Translations under genes and position numbers: made by a program
DNA from: Roseibacillus sp.
Lineage (GTDB): Bacteria; Verrucomicrobiota; Verrucomicrobiia; Verrucomicrobiales; Akkermansiaceae
Direction of reading: 5' to 3'
Assembly: GCA_028821775.1 (NCBI GenBank)
Contig: JAPKFB010000002.1
Span: forward strand, 102,578-166,577
DNA length: 64,000 nucleotides
Notes under the pieces: generated by a model
What the model saw: the letters and a program-made list of their open reading frames with translations, nothing else
What the model was told of the DNA's origin: nothing
Databases searched by the model: none
Shown: one piece after another, positions 50,174-58,865 of the stretch
How positions within the stretch are numbered: the first letter of the stretch is position 1
Layout: every line of letters starts with the position of its first letter

Positions 50174-51184
50174 CTAACTTTGCAGCGATTTGAGGAGTCC
50201 TTCGAGATACTTGAGGATGCCGCGCAATCCCTCGCGGTAGGGGGAGGGCTCGAGGGGCAGGAGAGAGCGTTCGCCGTCCTTGAGGAATTCGGCGGCGCAG
50301 TTGAGGGCGCGTTTGATGGCGCCTTCGTATTCCGCAATTCCGACCAGGACCGTGAGGTCGACCTCTTCCTGCTGGATGATGCGCTTCTGCAGATTCTGGC
50401 GCTGGATCTCTCCCGCGTCTTCCAACAGGTAAAGCATCGGGAGGGTCAACTTCCCTTTTTCCAAGTCGGTGCGGAGGGTCTTGCCGAATTGTTCCTCGGT
50501 GCCCACCAGGTCGAGGCAATCGTCGTAGATTTGATAGGCCGTGCCGAGCTTCATGCCAAACTCGTTCATGGCCGCCCGGGTGTCATCTGGAACCTGGGAG
50601 AGATAAGCGCTCAGGTCGGTCGCGGCGGCGAAGAGGGCGCCGGTCTTCATCTCAATGACGCGGAAGTATTCTTCCTTCGTGAGAGTGAGGTCGAAGCGAC
50701 GCTGCGTTTGCAGGATCTCGCCTTGGCAGACGTCGCGCGAGGCGGTCGCGATGGCGCGTGAGAGCACGGGGGCATCGAACTCGGTCGAAAGCATGAGGGC
50801 GTGCGAAAAGAGGGCGTCCCCGAGGAGGACCGCCATGCCCTCGCCCCACTTGGAATTGGTGGTGGGCACCTTGCGGCGGGTGGTGGCGCCGTCGATGATG
50901 TCATCGTGCACCAGGGTGGCCATGTGGATCAGCTCGAGGATAGTGCCCAGCTTGAGGTGATCGGCATGGACTCCGCCGGTTGCGCCGCCCACCAAGATGG
51001 CGAGGGCGGGACGGATCCGTTTCCCGGCGGTGTTGCAGATATACGACATGTAGGGTTCCACCCCGGGATCGAAGTGCCGGACCTGATCGCGCAGGGAGGC
51101 TTCCACCTTCTCCAACTCGGGGGCAACGAGGACAAAGGGAAGATGCCGTGCATCGCTGGGCTCGATCTCGAGGTTCTTTGGCAT
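50174..51184 (-). CDS. polyprenyl diphosphate synthase
   Basis: Trans-prenyltransferase building an all-trans chain from IPP, 336 residues. First Asp-rich motif LVHDDIIDGATTRR, second YDDCLDLVG; also GKRIRPALAILVGG and GALFAAATDLSAYL. Length and motifs match octaprenyl/heptaprenyl synthases (IspB/HepT group), whose product is normally the quinone side chain; the exact chain length cannot be read by eye. The ATG at 51184 gives the family-like start; 18 codons upstream remain open. A Rex-like palindrome lies 17 bp before the start, which fits redox control of quinone supply. Confidence 0.9.
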   Translation of the reverse strand: MPKNLEIEPSDARHLPFVLVAPELEKVEASLRDQVRHFDPGVEPYMSYICNTAGKRIRPALAILVGGATGGVHADHLKLGTILELIHMATLVHDDIIDGATTRRKVPTTNSKWGEGMAVLLGDALFSHALMLSTEFDAPVLSRAIATASRDVCQGEILQTQRRFDLTLTKEEYFRVIEMKTGALFAAATDLSAYLSQVPDDTRAAMNEFGMKLGTAYQIYDDCLDLVGTEEQFGKTLRTDLEKGKLTLPMLYLLEDAGEIQRQNLQKRIIQQEEVDLTVLVGIAEYEGAIKRALNCAAEFLKDGERSLLPLEPSPYREGLRGILKYLEGLLKSLQS

Positions 51185-51201
51185 GTCGGTGTCGTAGTTG
51201 A

Positions 51202-51223
51202 GCTTGTGAAATATTTCACAAGC
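51202..51223. promoter_or_regulatory. Rex-like (or CRP-like) operator upstream of the prenyl synthase
   Basis: Perfect palindrome, 9-bp arms, with core TTGTGAAATATTTCACAA, an exact fit to TTGTGAA-N4-TTCACAA. The position, 17 bp before the start codon of the prenyl synthase, suits repression. The divergent DUF1080 gene starts 98 bp to the right and could also be controlled. Twin of 6726-6747, with a different four-base spacer. Confidence 0.65.
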
Positions 51224-51320
51224 CCCGCCAAGGTGCAATAGCTTTCCTCTATTTTCAGTAAATTCTGAAACTCCTTTCTAGTTGCACGCTCGAGGCGGGT
51301 GTCATTGCATCGTCGGCACC

Positions 51321-52103
51321 ATGAAAGGAATCAAGTTCACCGTCCTGTTGGCGTCGTTCGCGATGGGAGGATTAGTCTACGGAATCGAAGTTGGCGAGAA
51401 GCCCAAGACGCCGCAATTGCCTGGAGTGCCCTTTGTGGTGCACGACGGCACCCGGCCCCAACCCGTCAAAGTGAAGAGTGGGGGGGCGGTTTCGGTGCAG
51501 GCCCCGGGTGATGCGAAAGTGCTCATTGGGGAGAAGAGCTCGGAGACCTGGAGTGGGAACTGGCCCATTGTGGATGGGGTCATGACGGTCGCCAAGGGAT
51601 CGATCAACACGAAGGAAAAGTTTGGCACCTGCCAGTTGCATATGGAATTTCGGGTCCCGGCCGGGCGCAAAATTCATGGCCAGCATGGGGGAAATAGCGG
51701 GGTCTTCCTGATGGGGCTCTACGAAGTACAAGTCGGTGAGAGCCACACCAACGAAACCTATCCTGATGGGCAGACCGCGGCCCTCTACGGGCAGTCTCCC
51801 CCCCGCGTGAATCCTTCCACCCCGCAGGGGGAGTGGCAGAGCTTTGAAATCATCTTCGAAGCCCCCACCTACGTGGACGCCAAGTTGTCCGAGCCCGCGG
51901 TCATCACCGTGATTCACAACGGCGTGCTGGTGCACCACCGCAAGACCCTGCTCGGGCCGACCAAGCACAAGACCCTGGCGACCTACCCGGCCAAGCATCC
52001 CGCAAAGGCTTCGATCCAACTGCAGGATCATGGCGATCCGATTCAGTACCGCAACATCTGGGTCCGGGAGCTGGGGGATTACGATGCCGCGGCCAAGAAG
52101 TAA
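51321..52103 (+). CDS. second secreted DUF1080-like protein
   Basis: Predicted 260 residues with a signal peptide (MKGIKFTVLLASFAMGGLVY). The core resembles DUF1080: WPIVDGVMTVAKGSINTKEK, FGTCQLHMEFRVPAG, GGNSGVFLMGLYEVQVGES, SIQLQDHGDPIQYRNIWVRE. A short N-terminal domain (about 40-90) precedes it. It is a divergent relative of the gene at 49352-50035 and may act on another surface or plant/algal sugar. The ATG at 51321 gives the signal peptide; upstream codons to 51282 are unlikely. No partner dehydrogenase or transporter is adjacent. Confidence 0.87.
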   Translation: MKGIKFTVLLASFAMGGLVYGIEVGEKPKTPQLPGVPFVVHDGTRPQPVKVKSGGAVSVQAPGDAKVLIGEKSSETWSGNWPIVDGVMTVAKGSINTKEKFGTCQLHMEFRVPAGRKIHGQHGGNSGVFLMGLYEVQVGESHTNETYPDGQTAALYGQSPPRVNPSTPQGEWQSFEIIFEAPTYVDAKLSEPAVITVIHNGVLVHHRKTLLGPTKHKTLATYPAKHPAKASIQLQDHGDPIQYRNIWVRELGDYDAAAKK

Positions 52104-52256
52104 GGTTCCTGATAATTTCCCAAATCACTGAACAATTCGGTCCCGGTGGGACGCTCAACATCCCCCGGGGTCCGTCGTTTACACGGACACGAATTGATAC
52201 AATAATTAGACCTAAATGTAATTGCTCAAAGTAGCATTACTGCACATTATCAGCCA

Positions 52257-54587
52257 ATGCATATGAAACGCCTGAAGGTTTTCGCGCTGTTCGGAGTTCT
52301 GGGGGGATTTGCCCTCACGTCCTGTGGACAGGAACAAGAAGATGCCAACGCTCCTGCGGAAGGCGGTGGTGACAAGCAAATCGCAACCAAGGCCCCGGAC
52401 GCCGGGGGCGATCCGGCGCCCGCTTCGGGTGGGTTGGGCGAGGAGGCCAAGGTCGCCGGGGGCGATCCGGCGCCTGCCCCGGGTGGGTTGGGCGAGGTGG
52501 CCAAGGTCACCGGCTTTGCCAAGTACCTGCCCAAGAGCACCCACGCCTATGTCGGGATTTTTGATGGCAAGGGCTTCGTGGACGAGATTCGCAAGTCGAA
52601 GCTCGTGAAATTCACCGAGGAACAGGCCGCTGGTGCGGGGGGATTTGATCTCGATGAGATCGAGGAGAACCCGGAAGTCGGCATGGTCCTCTCTCTCGTT
52701 TCGGAGGAGATTTTCCTGTCCATCGGAGACGATGCTCCGGAGCAGATTTCCAACCTGAGTGCCCTCAACGAATCGACCACCCGTCACTGGATGAAGTTCC
52801 TGGTCAAGATGGCTGATGCCCAGCTCACTGGTAAGGAACTCGACGGACCCGGAGGAGTGGGAACGCCGCAGATGATGATGCCCTTGATTGGGGGCTTGCT
52901 CGCCGACCCGGGCGCCGGAGTGGCAGCCCTCGAGAAAGCGGAGGTGCCGCCGGTCACGATTGGCTTCAAAGTGAGCGACGAGGATATGCGGGCCCAACTC
53001 GGAGAGATGGCGGCCCAGGGCCTCGCAGGATTGCTCGAGCAAATCGGACCGGATGGGGAAGACTTCGCGGAAGCGGTGGACGTGACCCGGGGTGAGACCA
53101 CCTTTACCGGCCTCAAGATTGTCGGGAAGAAGGTCGCCGCTCTCATCACCGGTGACGTGAAGGAGAACATGGCGGAGGTCATGGACGCCGCCACGGTGGA
53201 AAACCTCATCAAGGTTCTCGAAACGAAGAACGTCGTGATCGCAGTGGGCATTCATGAGGACTACCTCGTTGGATTCGCCGGTTCCGACTTGGAAGATCTG
53301 CAGATCGCCGCCAGCCCGGCTGAGTCCGTGCTCGCCCGCCCGGAGATGAGCTTCATGAAGTCCTACGCGGACAAGAAGCTTCTCGGCGTGATGACCGTCT
53401 CGAAGGAGTTGCAGGATGGCGTTGCCAAGCACACCACCCTGCTGGGCAGTCTCGTGACCGGCCTGAAGGAAGGCCTTTCGGAGGCCAAGGGCTTCGGGGA
53501 TACGCGCGACATCGAGGTGCTCCTCGGTCTCATCGCGGAACAGGAAAAGGCTCTCTTCGGCATGTATAGCTACCAGCCTGCGGGCATGGTGGCCTTCCTC
53601 GAGGAAGGGCTCAAGCTGGAGTCCTACGGCGGAGCCAACATGGCGGACTTCGATCTCGAGACCCCCCGCAAGTATGCCAGCGCGGGCATGGCGGACGACA
53701 TCTTCCTCTTCATGAACTGGGTGCAGAACCGGAAGATGGCCGAGAAAGCGATGGAGTACATCGACAGCATCGGCGAGACGATCTACCTCGGCGCCAAACA
53801 CGTCGCCAACATGGAACTGCCGGAAGGTGGGGACCTCGACGAGTTCAAGGAAGGCTTTGGCATGTTCGACGAGCAGATTCGGACGCACTTGCTCGAGTTG
53901 TGGATGTCCCTGCGAGGTGACCTGATGGGCGGCCTCGGGGACGAAGGTGCCGTGATCGTGGATCTCAAGGGTGAGCTGCCCACTGTGCCGGGACTCCCCC
54001 AACTGGTGGCGGACGAGGGCAAGGCGCCGCGCATCAGCCTCCTTGCTCCCGCCATCGATCCTACCAAGCTCGAGTCCTCCTGGAAGCGCATCAACAAGTC
54101 CATGCAGGGGATCCTCAAGGTGGTGAGCGAGATGACCGGGGAGAACATTCCGATGCAGAAGCCGATGAGCAGCGAGAAGAACGACCTGAAGACCTGGTTC
54201 TTCCCGTTCCCCTTCCAGACTGATGACTTCGTGCTCTCGGTCTCGGTCGACAAGAAGAACTTCTTCGCATCCACCTCGAAGGCCTTCGTGCAGGACCTCT
54301 CCGCCAAACTGGAGGGCGCGGAAGTCGATCCCACCCAGACGGGAGTCTACTTTAAGATGGATTTCACCCTCCTCATGGCCTACCTCAACGAGTGGCTCCA
54401 GCTCGTGGAGGACAATGCGGACGAGATCTTCGGCGAAGAGTCGCCGGCTGCAGAGGGTTTCAAGGAGCAGCTTCCGATGGGGAAGCAAATTCTGGGCGCC
54501 CTCGGCGAACTCAAGGGCATCCAGAGCCACCTCCGGAAGGAGGAGGGCGAGATCCGCTTCTCGGTGCATTTCAAGACGGGAGGCTAA
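52257..54587 (+). CDS. large lipoprotein of unknown function with internal 18-residue repeat
   Basis: Predicted 776 residues with lipobox ALTSC (Cys23). The mature N-terminus has a low-complexity linker with two tandem 18-residue units (52401-52508). The rest is a long alpha-beta region with repeated modules (SEEIFLSIGDDAPEQ and KKNFFASTSKAFVQD), typical of proteins made of duplicated domains. I do not recognise a family; it recalls the DUF3352-like secreted proteins of Planctomycetota and Verrucomicrobiota, but only loosely. Start ATG 52257 or 52263. A terminator follows, then a VWA protein. Confidence 0.8.
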   Translation: MHMKRLKVFALFGVLGGFALTSCGQEQEDANAPAEGGGDKQIATKAPDAGGDPAPASGGLGEEAKVAGGDPAPAPGGLGEVAKVTGFAKYLPKSTHAYVGIFDGKGFVDEIRKSKLVKFTEEQAAGAGGFDLDEIEENPEVGMVLSLVSEEIFLSIGDDAPEQISNLSALNESTTRHWMKFLVKMADAQLTGKELDGPGGVGTPQMMMPLIGGLLADPGAGVAALEKAEVPPVTIGFKVSDEDMRAQLGEMAAQGLAGLLEQIGPDGEDFAEAVDVTRGETTFTGLKIVGKKVAALITGDVKENMAEVMDAATVENLIKVLETKNVVIAVGIHEDYLVGFAGSDLEDLQIAASPAESVLARPEMSFMKSYADKKLLGVMTVSKELQDGVAKHTTLLGSLVTGLKEGLSEAKGFGDTRDIEVLLGLIAEQEKALFGMYSYQPAGMVAFLEEGLKLESYGGANMADFDLETPRKYASAGMADDIFLFMNWVQNRKMAEKAMEYIDSIGETIYLGAKHVANMELPEGGDLDEFKEGFGMFDEQIRTHLLELWMSLRGDLMGGLGDEGAVIVDLKGELPTVPGLPQLVADEGKAPRISLLAPAIDPTKLESSWKRINKSMQGILKVVSEMTGENIPMQKPMSSEKNDLKTWFFPFPFQTDDFVLSVSVDKKNFFASTSKAFVQDLSAKLEGAEVDPTQTGVYFKMDFTLLMAYLNEWLQLVEDNADEIFGEESPAAEGFKEQLPMGKQILGALGELKGIQSHLRKEEGEIRFSVHFKTGG
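52401..52508 (+). repeat. two tandem 54-bp units in the large lipoprotein
   Basis: 52401-52454 and 52455-52508 are 54-bp copies encoding AGGDPAPASGGLGEEAKV and AGGDPAPAPGGLGEVAKV, with only a few base changes. They lie in the linker after the lipobox, a hotspot for length change. Confidence 0.85.
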
Positions 54588-54629
54588 GGCTCCTCGCTCC
54601 GTTTCTCCGAGCATATTTCAATGATATTC

Positions 54630-54664
54630 ACGGGAGGGTAGCGAGGCTGCCCTCCCGTTCTTTT
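54630..54664 (+). terminator. Rho-independent terminator after the large lipoprotein
   Basis: ACGGGAGGGTAGC (54630-54642), loop GAG, GCTGCCCTCCCGT (54646-54658), then TCTTTT. A 13-bp stem with one G-U pair. It separates the lipoprotein gene from the VWA gene. Confidence 0.85.
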
Positions 54665-54725
54665 ATGGGGGCAGGATCGGTTCCTTTCCGCTGGCCAATC
54701 CGCCGGATCGGCTTAAAGTTTGGCT

Positions 54726-55799
54726 ATGGCTAAGCTAATCGTGCCGCAAGAGGGCGAGGCGGAGCTCGGCGTTACCCAGTCGGAGACGATGCAGCTGGCG
54801 CTGGAGCGCCAACGCAAGCGGGACACCGTCCAATCGCTCGTGAGTTCGCTCATTGTGGTGGGCATGATGGTGGCGGTGCTGGCCCTGATTGCGATCGTGT
54901 CGTGGCGGACGAGTTCCCCGGCGATGGTGACTTACCAGGCCGCCCCTCCTGAAATCGAGCCGGTCGATCGTCCGGAAGTGAATCAGCGGGCCCGCCCGAA
55001 TCCTCCCGGTCAAAAGTCTTCGCGGGCCAAGGTCATTGCGGCCTCCGCACCCTCCCCGGTCTCCGTTCCGATTCCGGACAACCCGGTGCCCGAAGGTCCC
55101 TTCGGCATGTCGGATGAGATTGGAGAAGGATGGGGCGACAATGAAGGGGACGGAACTGGTGGCGGAGGAGCCTCCTTCTTTGGCAGTCAGCGCAAAGGAA
55201 AGCGCGTCGCTTACGTGGTCGACTTTTCAGGATCGATGGGCTCGACCGCAGAGGGGGGTGGTAGCTATGTGAACTCCCTCAAGAAAGAGCTCGCTACTTC
55301 GATTGAAGGACTCGGGAAGGGCATGTCCTTCAGTGTGATCTTTTTTTCCTCCCGCGCATGGAACATTGCGACGCCCGGTCCAGATTATGTCGGCAACGGA
55401 TGGAACGGCCTCGGGGCGACTCCCCATACGAATTGGTATCCCGCGACCGACCGCATCAAGAAGCAGGTGATTGCCCAGATCAATGGCATGCCGGTGGATG
55501 GCGGAACGAGCTGGTATCCGGGTCTCAAGATGGCCCTCAGCATGACCCCCCATCCGAGCATCGTGTATCTCCTTTCCGACGGGGAGCCCCGCGATGGGGA
55601 AGATGTCCTTTTCAACATCAAGCAGCTCAATCCGAACGGGACCCCGATCGATACCATCGCCTTCGAGTTGCCCGGGACCCCGGCCGCCTTGCTCCTGGAA
55701 ATCTCCCAAAACACCGGAGGCCGTTTCAGCATGGTCTACAAAGGGGTGCGCAAGTCCGGACGAGCTGCGGAAGCGCTCACCAATCCGAAGTACGATTGA
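54726..55799 (+). CDS. membrane-anchored von Willebrand factor A domain protein
   Basis: Predicted 357 residues: a cytoplasmic part (about 1-37), one helix (SLIVVGMMVAVLALIAIVSW, about 42-61), a Pro/Ser-rich periplasmic linker and Gly-rich stretch, then a VWA domain (about 160-355). The MIDAS starts as YVVDFSGSMGST (DxSxS). Other motifs: YLLSDGEPRDGEDVLFNIKQ, and PIDTIAFELPGTPAALLLEI with SQNTGGRF after it. Metal-dependent adhesion or scaffold role in the periplasm. ATG 54726 is the start; an upstream TTG at 54720 is possible. Convergent with ispD. Confidence 0.87.
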   Translation: MAKLIVPQEGEAELGVTQSETMQLALERQRKRDTVQSLVSSLIVVGMMVAVLALIAIVSWRTSSPAMVTYQAAPPEIEPVDRPEVNQRARPNPPGQKSSRAKVIAASAPSPVSVPIPDNPVPEGPFGMSDEIGEGWGDNEGDGTGGGGASFFGSQRKGKRVAYVVDFSGSMGSTAEGGGSYVNSLKKELATSIEGLGKGMSFSVIFFSSRAWNIATPGPDYVGNGWNGLGATPHTNWYPATDRIKKQVIAQINGMPVDGGTSWYPGLKMALSMTPHPSIVYLLSDGEPRDGEDVLFNIKQLNPNGTPIDTIAFELPGTPAALLLEISQNTGGRFSMVYKGVRKSGRAAEALTNPKYD

Positions 55800-55854
55800 G
55801 CAGGGAAGAGGGTCCGCTCCTGTCGGCTGCCCGTCACGAAGAGATCCTAAGACG

Positions 55855-55915
55855 GAAGCGACGCAGCCCTCGAAAACGCGTCGAGTTTCGCGAAGCCGCT
55901 GCGACCTACTCTTCC
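55855..55915 (+). repeat. dispersed repeat family C, short fragment
   Basis: About 60 bp between the VWA gene and ispD: GACGGAAGCGACGCAGCCCT then ACGCGTCGAGTTTCGCGAAG and CCGCTGCGA, a fragment of the repeat seen at 57745-57930. It includes the last codon region of ispD on its right edge. Confidence 0.4.
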
Positions 55916-56604
55916 GCCTTTTCGAGTGCCCGCCCCAGCCCGGATTTCATCAAGGCTTCCACCACCGCGAGGTCCTGCGGGACCGTGATCTTGAGATTGG
56001 GAAGCGGGTTCTCGATGAGCTTGGAGGGCACTCCAATCGCGGCTGCGGCGGAGACGTCGTCAGTCACTTCGAGGCGTCGGGATTCGGCGACGGAGTAGGC
56101 GCGGCGCAGCATCTTGAAGCGGAAGGCCTGCGGGGTCTCCATGATCCAGAGCTCATCCCGCTCCACCGCGCTTCGGGTAAACTGATTGTCGTCGGCCTTC
56201 TTGAGGGTCTCGGTCACTCGCCGGGCAAGCGCGGCGGCTCCTTCGGCGCGGGCCACCTCGAGGCACTGATCGATCTGCGCGGGCTGGATCAGCGGGCGGG
56301 CGCCATCGTGCACCGCGACATGGGTCGGAGGGTTTGGAATTGCATCCAGACCACGAATGACCGAGAGGAAGCGATCCCGATCTCCGTCCGCGCGCAGCAC
56401 TGGTTTGCTGGTGCCGAGTTCGAGGGCGGCAAAGCGTTCTTCATCGGTGACCACCACGATGCGGTCGATGGACTGGGCCTCGAGGAAGGCGTCAAGGCTC
56501 CACTGCAGGACGGGCTTGCCACAGAGGGGAGCGAGGAGCTTGTCGAAGCCCATCCGGCGGCCGCGACCGGCGGCGACAATGATGCCTGCAGCACTAGCAC
56601 TCAT
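55906..56604 (-). CDS. ispD: 2-C-methyl-D-erythritol 4-phosphate cytidylyltransferase
   Basis: MEP pathway step: CTP + MEP to CDP-ME. Predicted 232 residues. GIIVAAGRGRRMGFDKLLAP carries the nucleotide loop; VAVHDGARPLIQPAQIDQCL and WIMETPQAFRFKMLRRAY are the family blocks; VTDDVSAAAAIGVPSKLIEN follows. The start ATG at 56604 is clear. The isoprenoid it makes would feed the prenyl synthase at 50174. The yqeY-like gene lies 11 bp upstream on the same strand. Confidence 0.94.
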   Translation of the reverse strand: MSASAAGIIVAAGRGRRMGFDKLLAPLCGKPVLQWSLDAFLEAQSIDRIVVVTDEERFAALELGTSKPVLRADGDRDRFLSVIRGLDAIPNPPTHVAVHDGARPLIQPAQIDQCLEVARAEGAAALARRVTETLKKADDNQFTRSAVERDELWIMETPQAFRFKMLRRAYSVAESRRLEVTDDVSAAAAIGVPSKLIENPLPNLKITVPQDLAVVEALMKSGLGRALEKAEE

Positions 56605-56615
56605 CGGGGTGGACT

Positions 56616-57071
56616 TCAGGAGAGAGCCTGCATGACCGCCTGCGAGAGGGTCTTGCCATCGACCCGGCCGGCGGATTGTTCCTGCACGATTTTCATGACC
56701 TTGCCCATCTCGGCGCGGCTGCTGGCGCCGGTCTCGGCGATTGCGGCTTGCACCATGGCGCTCACTTCCTCTGGGGTGAGCGCGGCAGGCAGGTAGCGTT
56801 CGAGGATCGCGATCTCGGCGGATTCCTTCTCAGCAAGTTCGCTTCGTCCCCCCTTGCTGAACTGCTCCACCGAATCCTGGCGTTGCTTGATTTGCTTGCG
56901 GATGATGCTGACGGTCTGAGTCTCGTCGAGGACGGTATCGGCACCGCCCTGTCCGATCGCGGCATTCTTGAGCGCGCTTTTGACCGCTCGGAGAGTGCTG
57001 AGCGCGAGGGTGTCCTTGGCGCGCATGGCGTCCTTGAGGTCTTCGTTGAGTTGGTTTGCAAGTGCGGCCAC
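56616..57071 (-). CDS. GatB/YqeY domain-containing protein
   Basis: Small helical protein of 151 residues, in the YqeY family related to the tail of GatB, the amidotransferase subunit; function unproven. ANQLNEDLKDAMRAKDTLAL, RAVKSALKNAAI, IIRKQIKQRQDSVEQFSKGG, LERYLPAALTPEEVSAMVQA and IVQEQSAGRVDGKTLSQAVM are family-typical. The start is taken as GTG 57071, since the family begins close before the LNEDLKDAMRAKD block. The frame upstream is open to 57737 but is the antisense of another gene. Precedes ispD by 11 bp. Confidence 0.85.
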   Translation of the reverse strand: MAALANQLNEDLKDAMRAKDTLALSTLRAVKSALKNAAIGQGGADTVLDETQTVSIIRKQIKQRQDSVEQFSKGGRSELAEKESAEIAILERYLPAALTPEEVSAMVQAAIAETGASSRAEMGKVMKIVQEQSAGRVDGKTLSQAVMQALS

Positions 57072-57233
57072 GGAAGGAGGAAGGAGCTTCCGCCTGCAAG
57101 TTTCAAGGTTCAAGTTGATGGGGACGGGCTGCGGGCCGCGGAGGGACCCCCCATTCCTTTGGACGTGGGCGGTTCTCCTCCCGTCCTTCGGCTCGCTCCT
57201 TGCTTCCCGCCCGGGTGGCGCTAGCGTGCCCGC

Positions 57234-57743
57234 GTGCGCGCGGGGAGCCTCTATCTCATCTTTGTCGGCCTGCTCTTTTTGGGCGCCGGGAGCGCGTTTG
57301 CGTGGTTGATGTGGCGAAGCTTTGATCGGGCCTCCGATCAGCGGGAGTGGACCGAGGCGGAGTGCACGATCCTCGTTTCGCGGGTCGCCAAGCGCAAGAT
57401 CGGGCAGGAGGTCAAGACCGAGTACCGTTTCACGGTCCTCTATGGATATGCCTTCGGCGGCCAAGCCCTCACTTCGGAACGCTACAGTTTGCGGGGCAGT
57501 CCCTGGAGCGGGGGAGCAGGGAGAGCGCAGGCGCTGGCAGACAAGTTTCCCGTCGGGGCGGAGAGCACGTGTTACGTGGATCCTGCCGATCCCTCCTTCG
57601 CGGTCATCAAGCGGGACTCCAAGGGCCCAGGCTACTCGCTCTGGTTTCCCCTTATCTTCGTGGTGGGAGGACTGGGAATCATTGGAGGTGGAGTGCGGAC
57701 TTGGAAGAGAGGCGCGGTGAGTGGGGGAGGGGCGCAAGATTAA
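57234..57743 (+). CDS. DUF3592 membrane protein
   Basis: Predicted 169 residues: N-terminal helix (about 5-27), a soluble beta-rich part (WTEAECTILVSRVAKRKIGQ, FTVLYGYAFGGQAL, STCYVDPADPSFAVIKRD) and a C-terminal helix (about 134-155). This is the DUF3592 layout, with C-Y-V-D-P as the hallmark. Function unknown. Start GTG 57234. Divergent from yqeY. Confidence 0.8.
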   Translation: MRAGSLYLIFVGLLFLGAGSAFAWLMWRSFDRASDQREWTEAECTILVSRVAKRKIGQEVKTEYRFTVLYGYAFGGQALTSERYSLRGSPWSGGAGRAQALADKFPVGAESTCYVDPADPSFAVIKRDSKGPGYSLWFPLIFVVGGLGIIGGGVRTWKRGAVSGGGAQD

Positions 57744-57744
57744 G

Positions 57745-57930
57745 AGAGGCCGCAGCTAGGAGTGCGGAGTTGAGCATAGCGACACTCCGGGATGTGAGTG
57801 CGGCAAGCTCCCGACCCCTCCACGATCGCAGAACGGGGAGGCGTCGAGTTTCACAAAACCGCGGCGAGCTCTTCCAGGGTCGGTTCAATTCTTCTCCAAG
57901 CCCCGGGGTGTCGTCGTCCGCTGCGCGCCC
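57745..57930 (+). repeat. dispersed repeat family C, longer copy
   Basis: Between the DUF3592 gene and the ABC-2 permease. Contains GACACTCCGGGATGTGAGTG, GAACGGGGAGGCGTCGAG and TTTCACAAAACCGCGGCGAG. The last part is paralleled at 55855-55915 (CGCGTCGAGTTTCGCGAAGC, CGCTGCGA). No coding content. Confidence 0.45.
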
Positions 57931-57933
57931 TCC

Positions 57934-58731
57934 TCAGCTTGAGGTCACCTTGACAAGGAAGCCCTTTTTGCGTGCTCCGGTGAGCATGGTGTGCAGGAGC
58001 CACATGGAGGCGGCGAGAAAGAGGACATTGAGTCCGAGCGCGGCGAGGATGGAAGGGGTTGGGAAGCCCCCGCCTTCAATGACACCGCGCATCCCTTCAA
58101 AGACGTGGGTGGACGGGAAGATCTGAGAGACGGACTGGAGCCAATCGGGGAGGGCGGAGACGGGGTAGAAGACCGCGGAGAAGGGTTGCACCATGAAGGG
58201 GATGGCCCAGGCCAGGGATTCGGCCCCGTGTCCGAAGCGGAGAATGAGGCTGACTGAAATGAGACCCATCGACCATCCGAAGAAGAGGAGATTCAGATAG
58301 AAGGGGATGAGGGCGAGCTCAAGTTGGAAGAGATTGAACTGATAGGCCACGATCGCGATGATCGAGAGGATTGCGCCGGTGAAGGCAACCCGGCAGAAGC
58401 CCACCAGGAACATGGCGCCGACATATTCCGAGGTGCGGACTGGGGCCGCAAAGATGTTGAGCAGGTTGCGGGTCCAGACGTCTTCGAGAAAGGAGATCGC
58501 GACTCCTTGCTGCGCACGAAAGAGGGCGTCCCAGAGAATAATGGCGCCGATCAGGTAGGTGATGGTGTGCGGAAAATCGCCCGAGGTTTGTGACTGGAGA
58601 TACTTGGTGAGAAAGCCCCACACGAGGAGCTGCATGAAGGGCCAGAAGATCAACTCCACGATCCGCACCGGGTGACGGGTGTAGAGCCAGAAATAGCGCA
58701 GGGCGATGGAGCCGAGGACGCGGAAGTTCAT
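57934..58731 (-). CDS. ABC-2 type transporter permease
   Basis: Predicted 265 residues with six helices, an ABC-2 family exporter permease (polysaccharide or drug type). Family-like blocks: ELIFWPFMQLLVWGFLTKYL, DALFRAQQGVAISFLEDVWT, FMVQPFSAVFYPVSALPDWL, and FPSTHVFEGMRGVIEG. No ATPase gene is adjacent in the window, so the partner must be elsewhere. The start ATG at 58731 is clear. Divergent from the exopolysaccharide cluster. Confidence 0.87.
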   Translation of the reverse strand: MNFRVLGSIALRYFWLYTRHPVRIVELIFWPFMQLLVWGFLTKYLQSQTSGDFPHTITYLIGAIILWDALFRAQQGVAISFLEDVWTRNLLNIFAAPVRTSEYVGAMFLVGFCRVAFTGAILSIIAIVAYQFNLFQLELALIPFYLNLLFFGWSMGLISVSLILRFGHGAESLAWAIPFMVQPFSAVFYPVSALPDWLQSVSQIFPSTHVFEGMRGVIEGGGFPTPSILAALGLNVLFLAASMWLLHTMLTGARKKGFLVKVTSS

Positions 58732-58865
58732 GAAAGGGGAGGGGGCAGGGAGAGAATGAGACAGTCCGGTGGGGAGACAAGAAGAAGAATGGGCTCCCCG
58801 GGAGATCTTCCCGAGGGTCAGAATTGGCTAATCGCCCGCCATCCGGATGATCATCGCGCTCTTGA

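Noticed and set aside
52212..54614. 800-codon open frame on the minus strand
   Set aside because: It is the exact antisense of the large lipoprotein gene. The lipoprotein has a clean signal peptide and normal composition; the minus frame is His/Leu/Glu-biased with no motifs.
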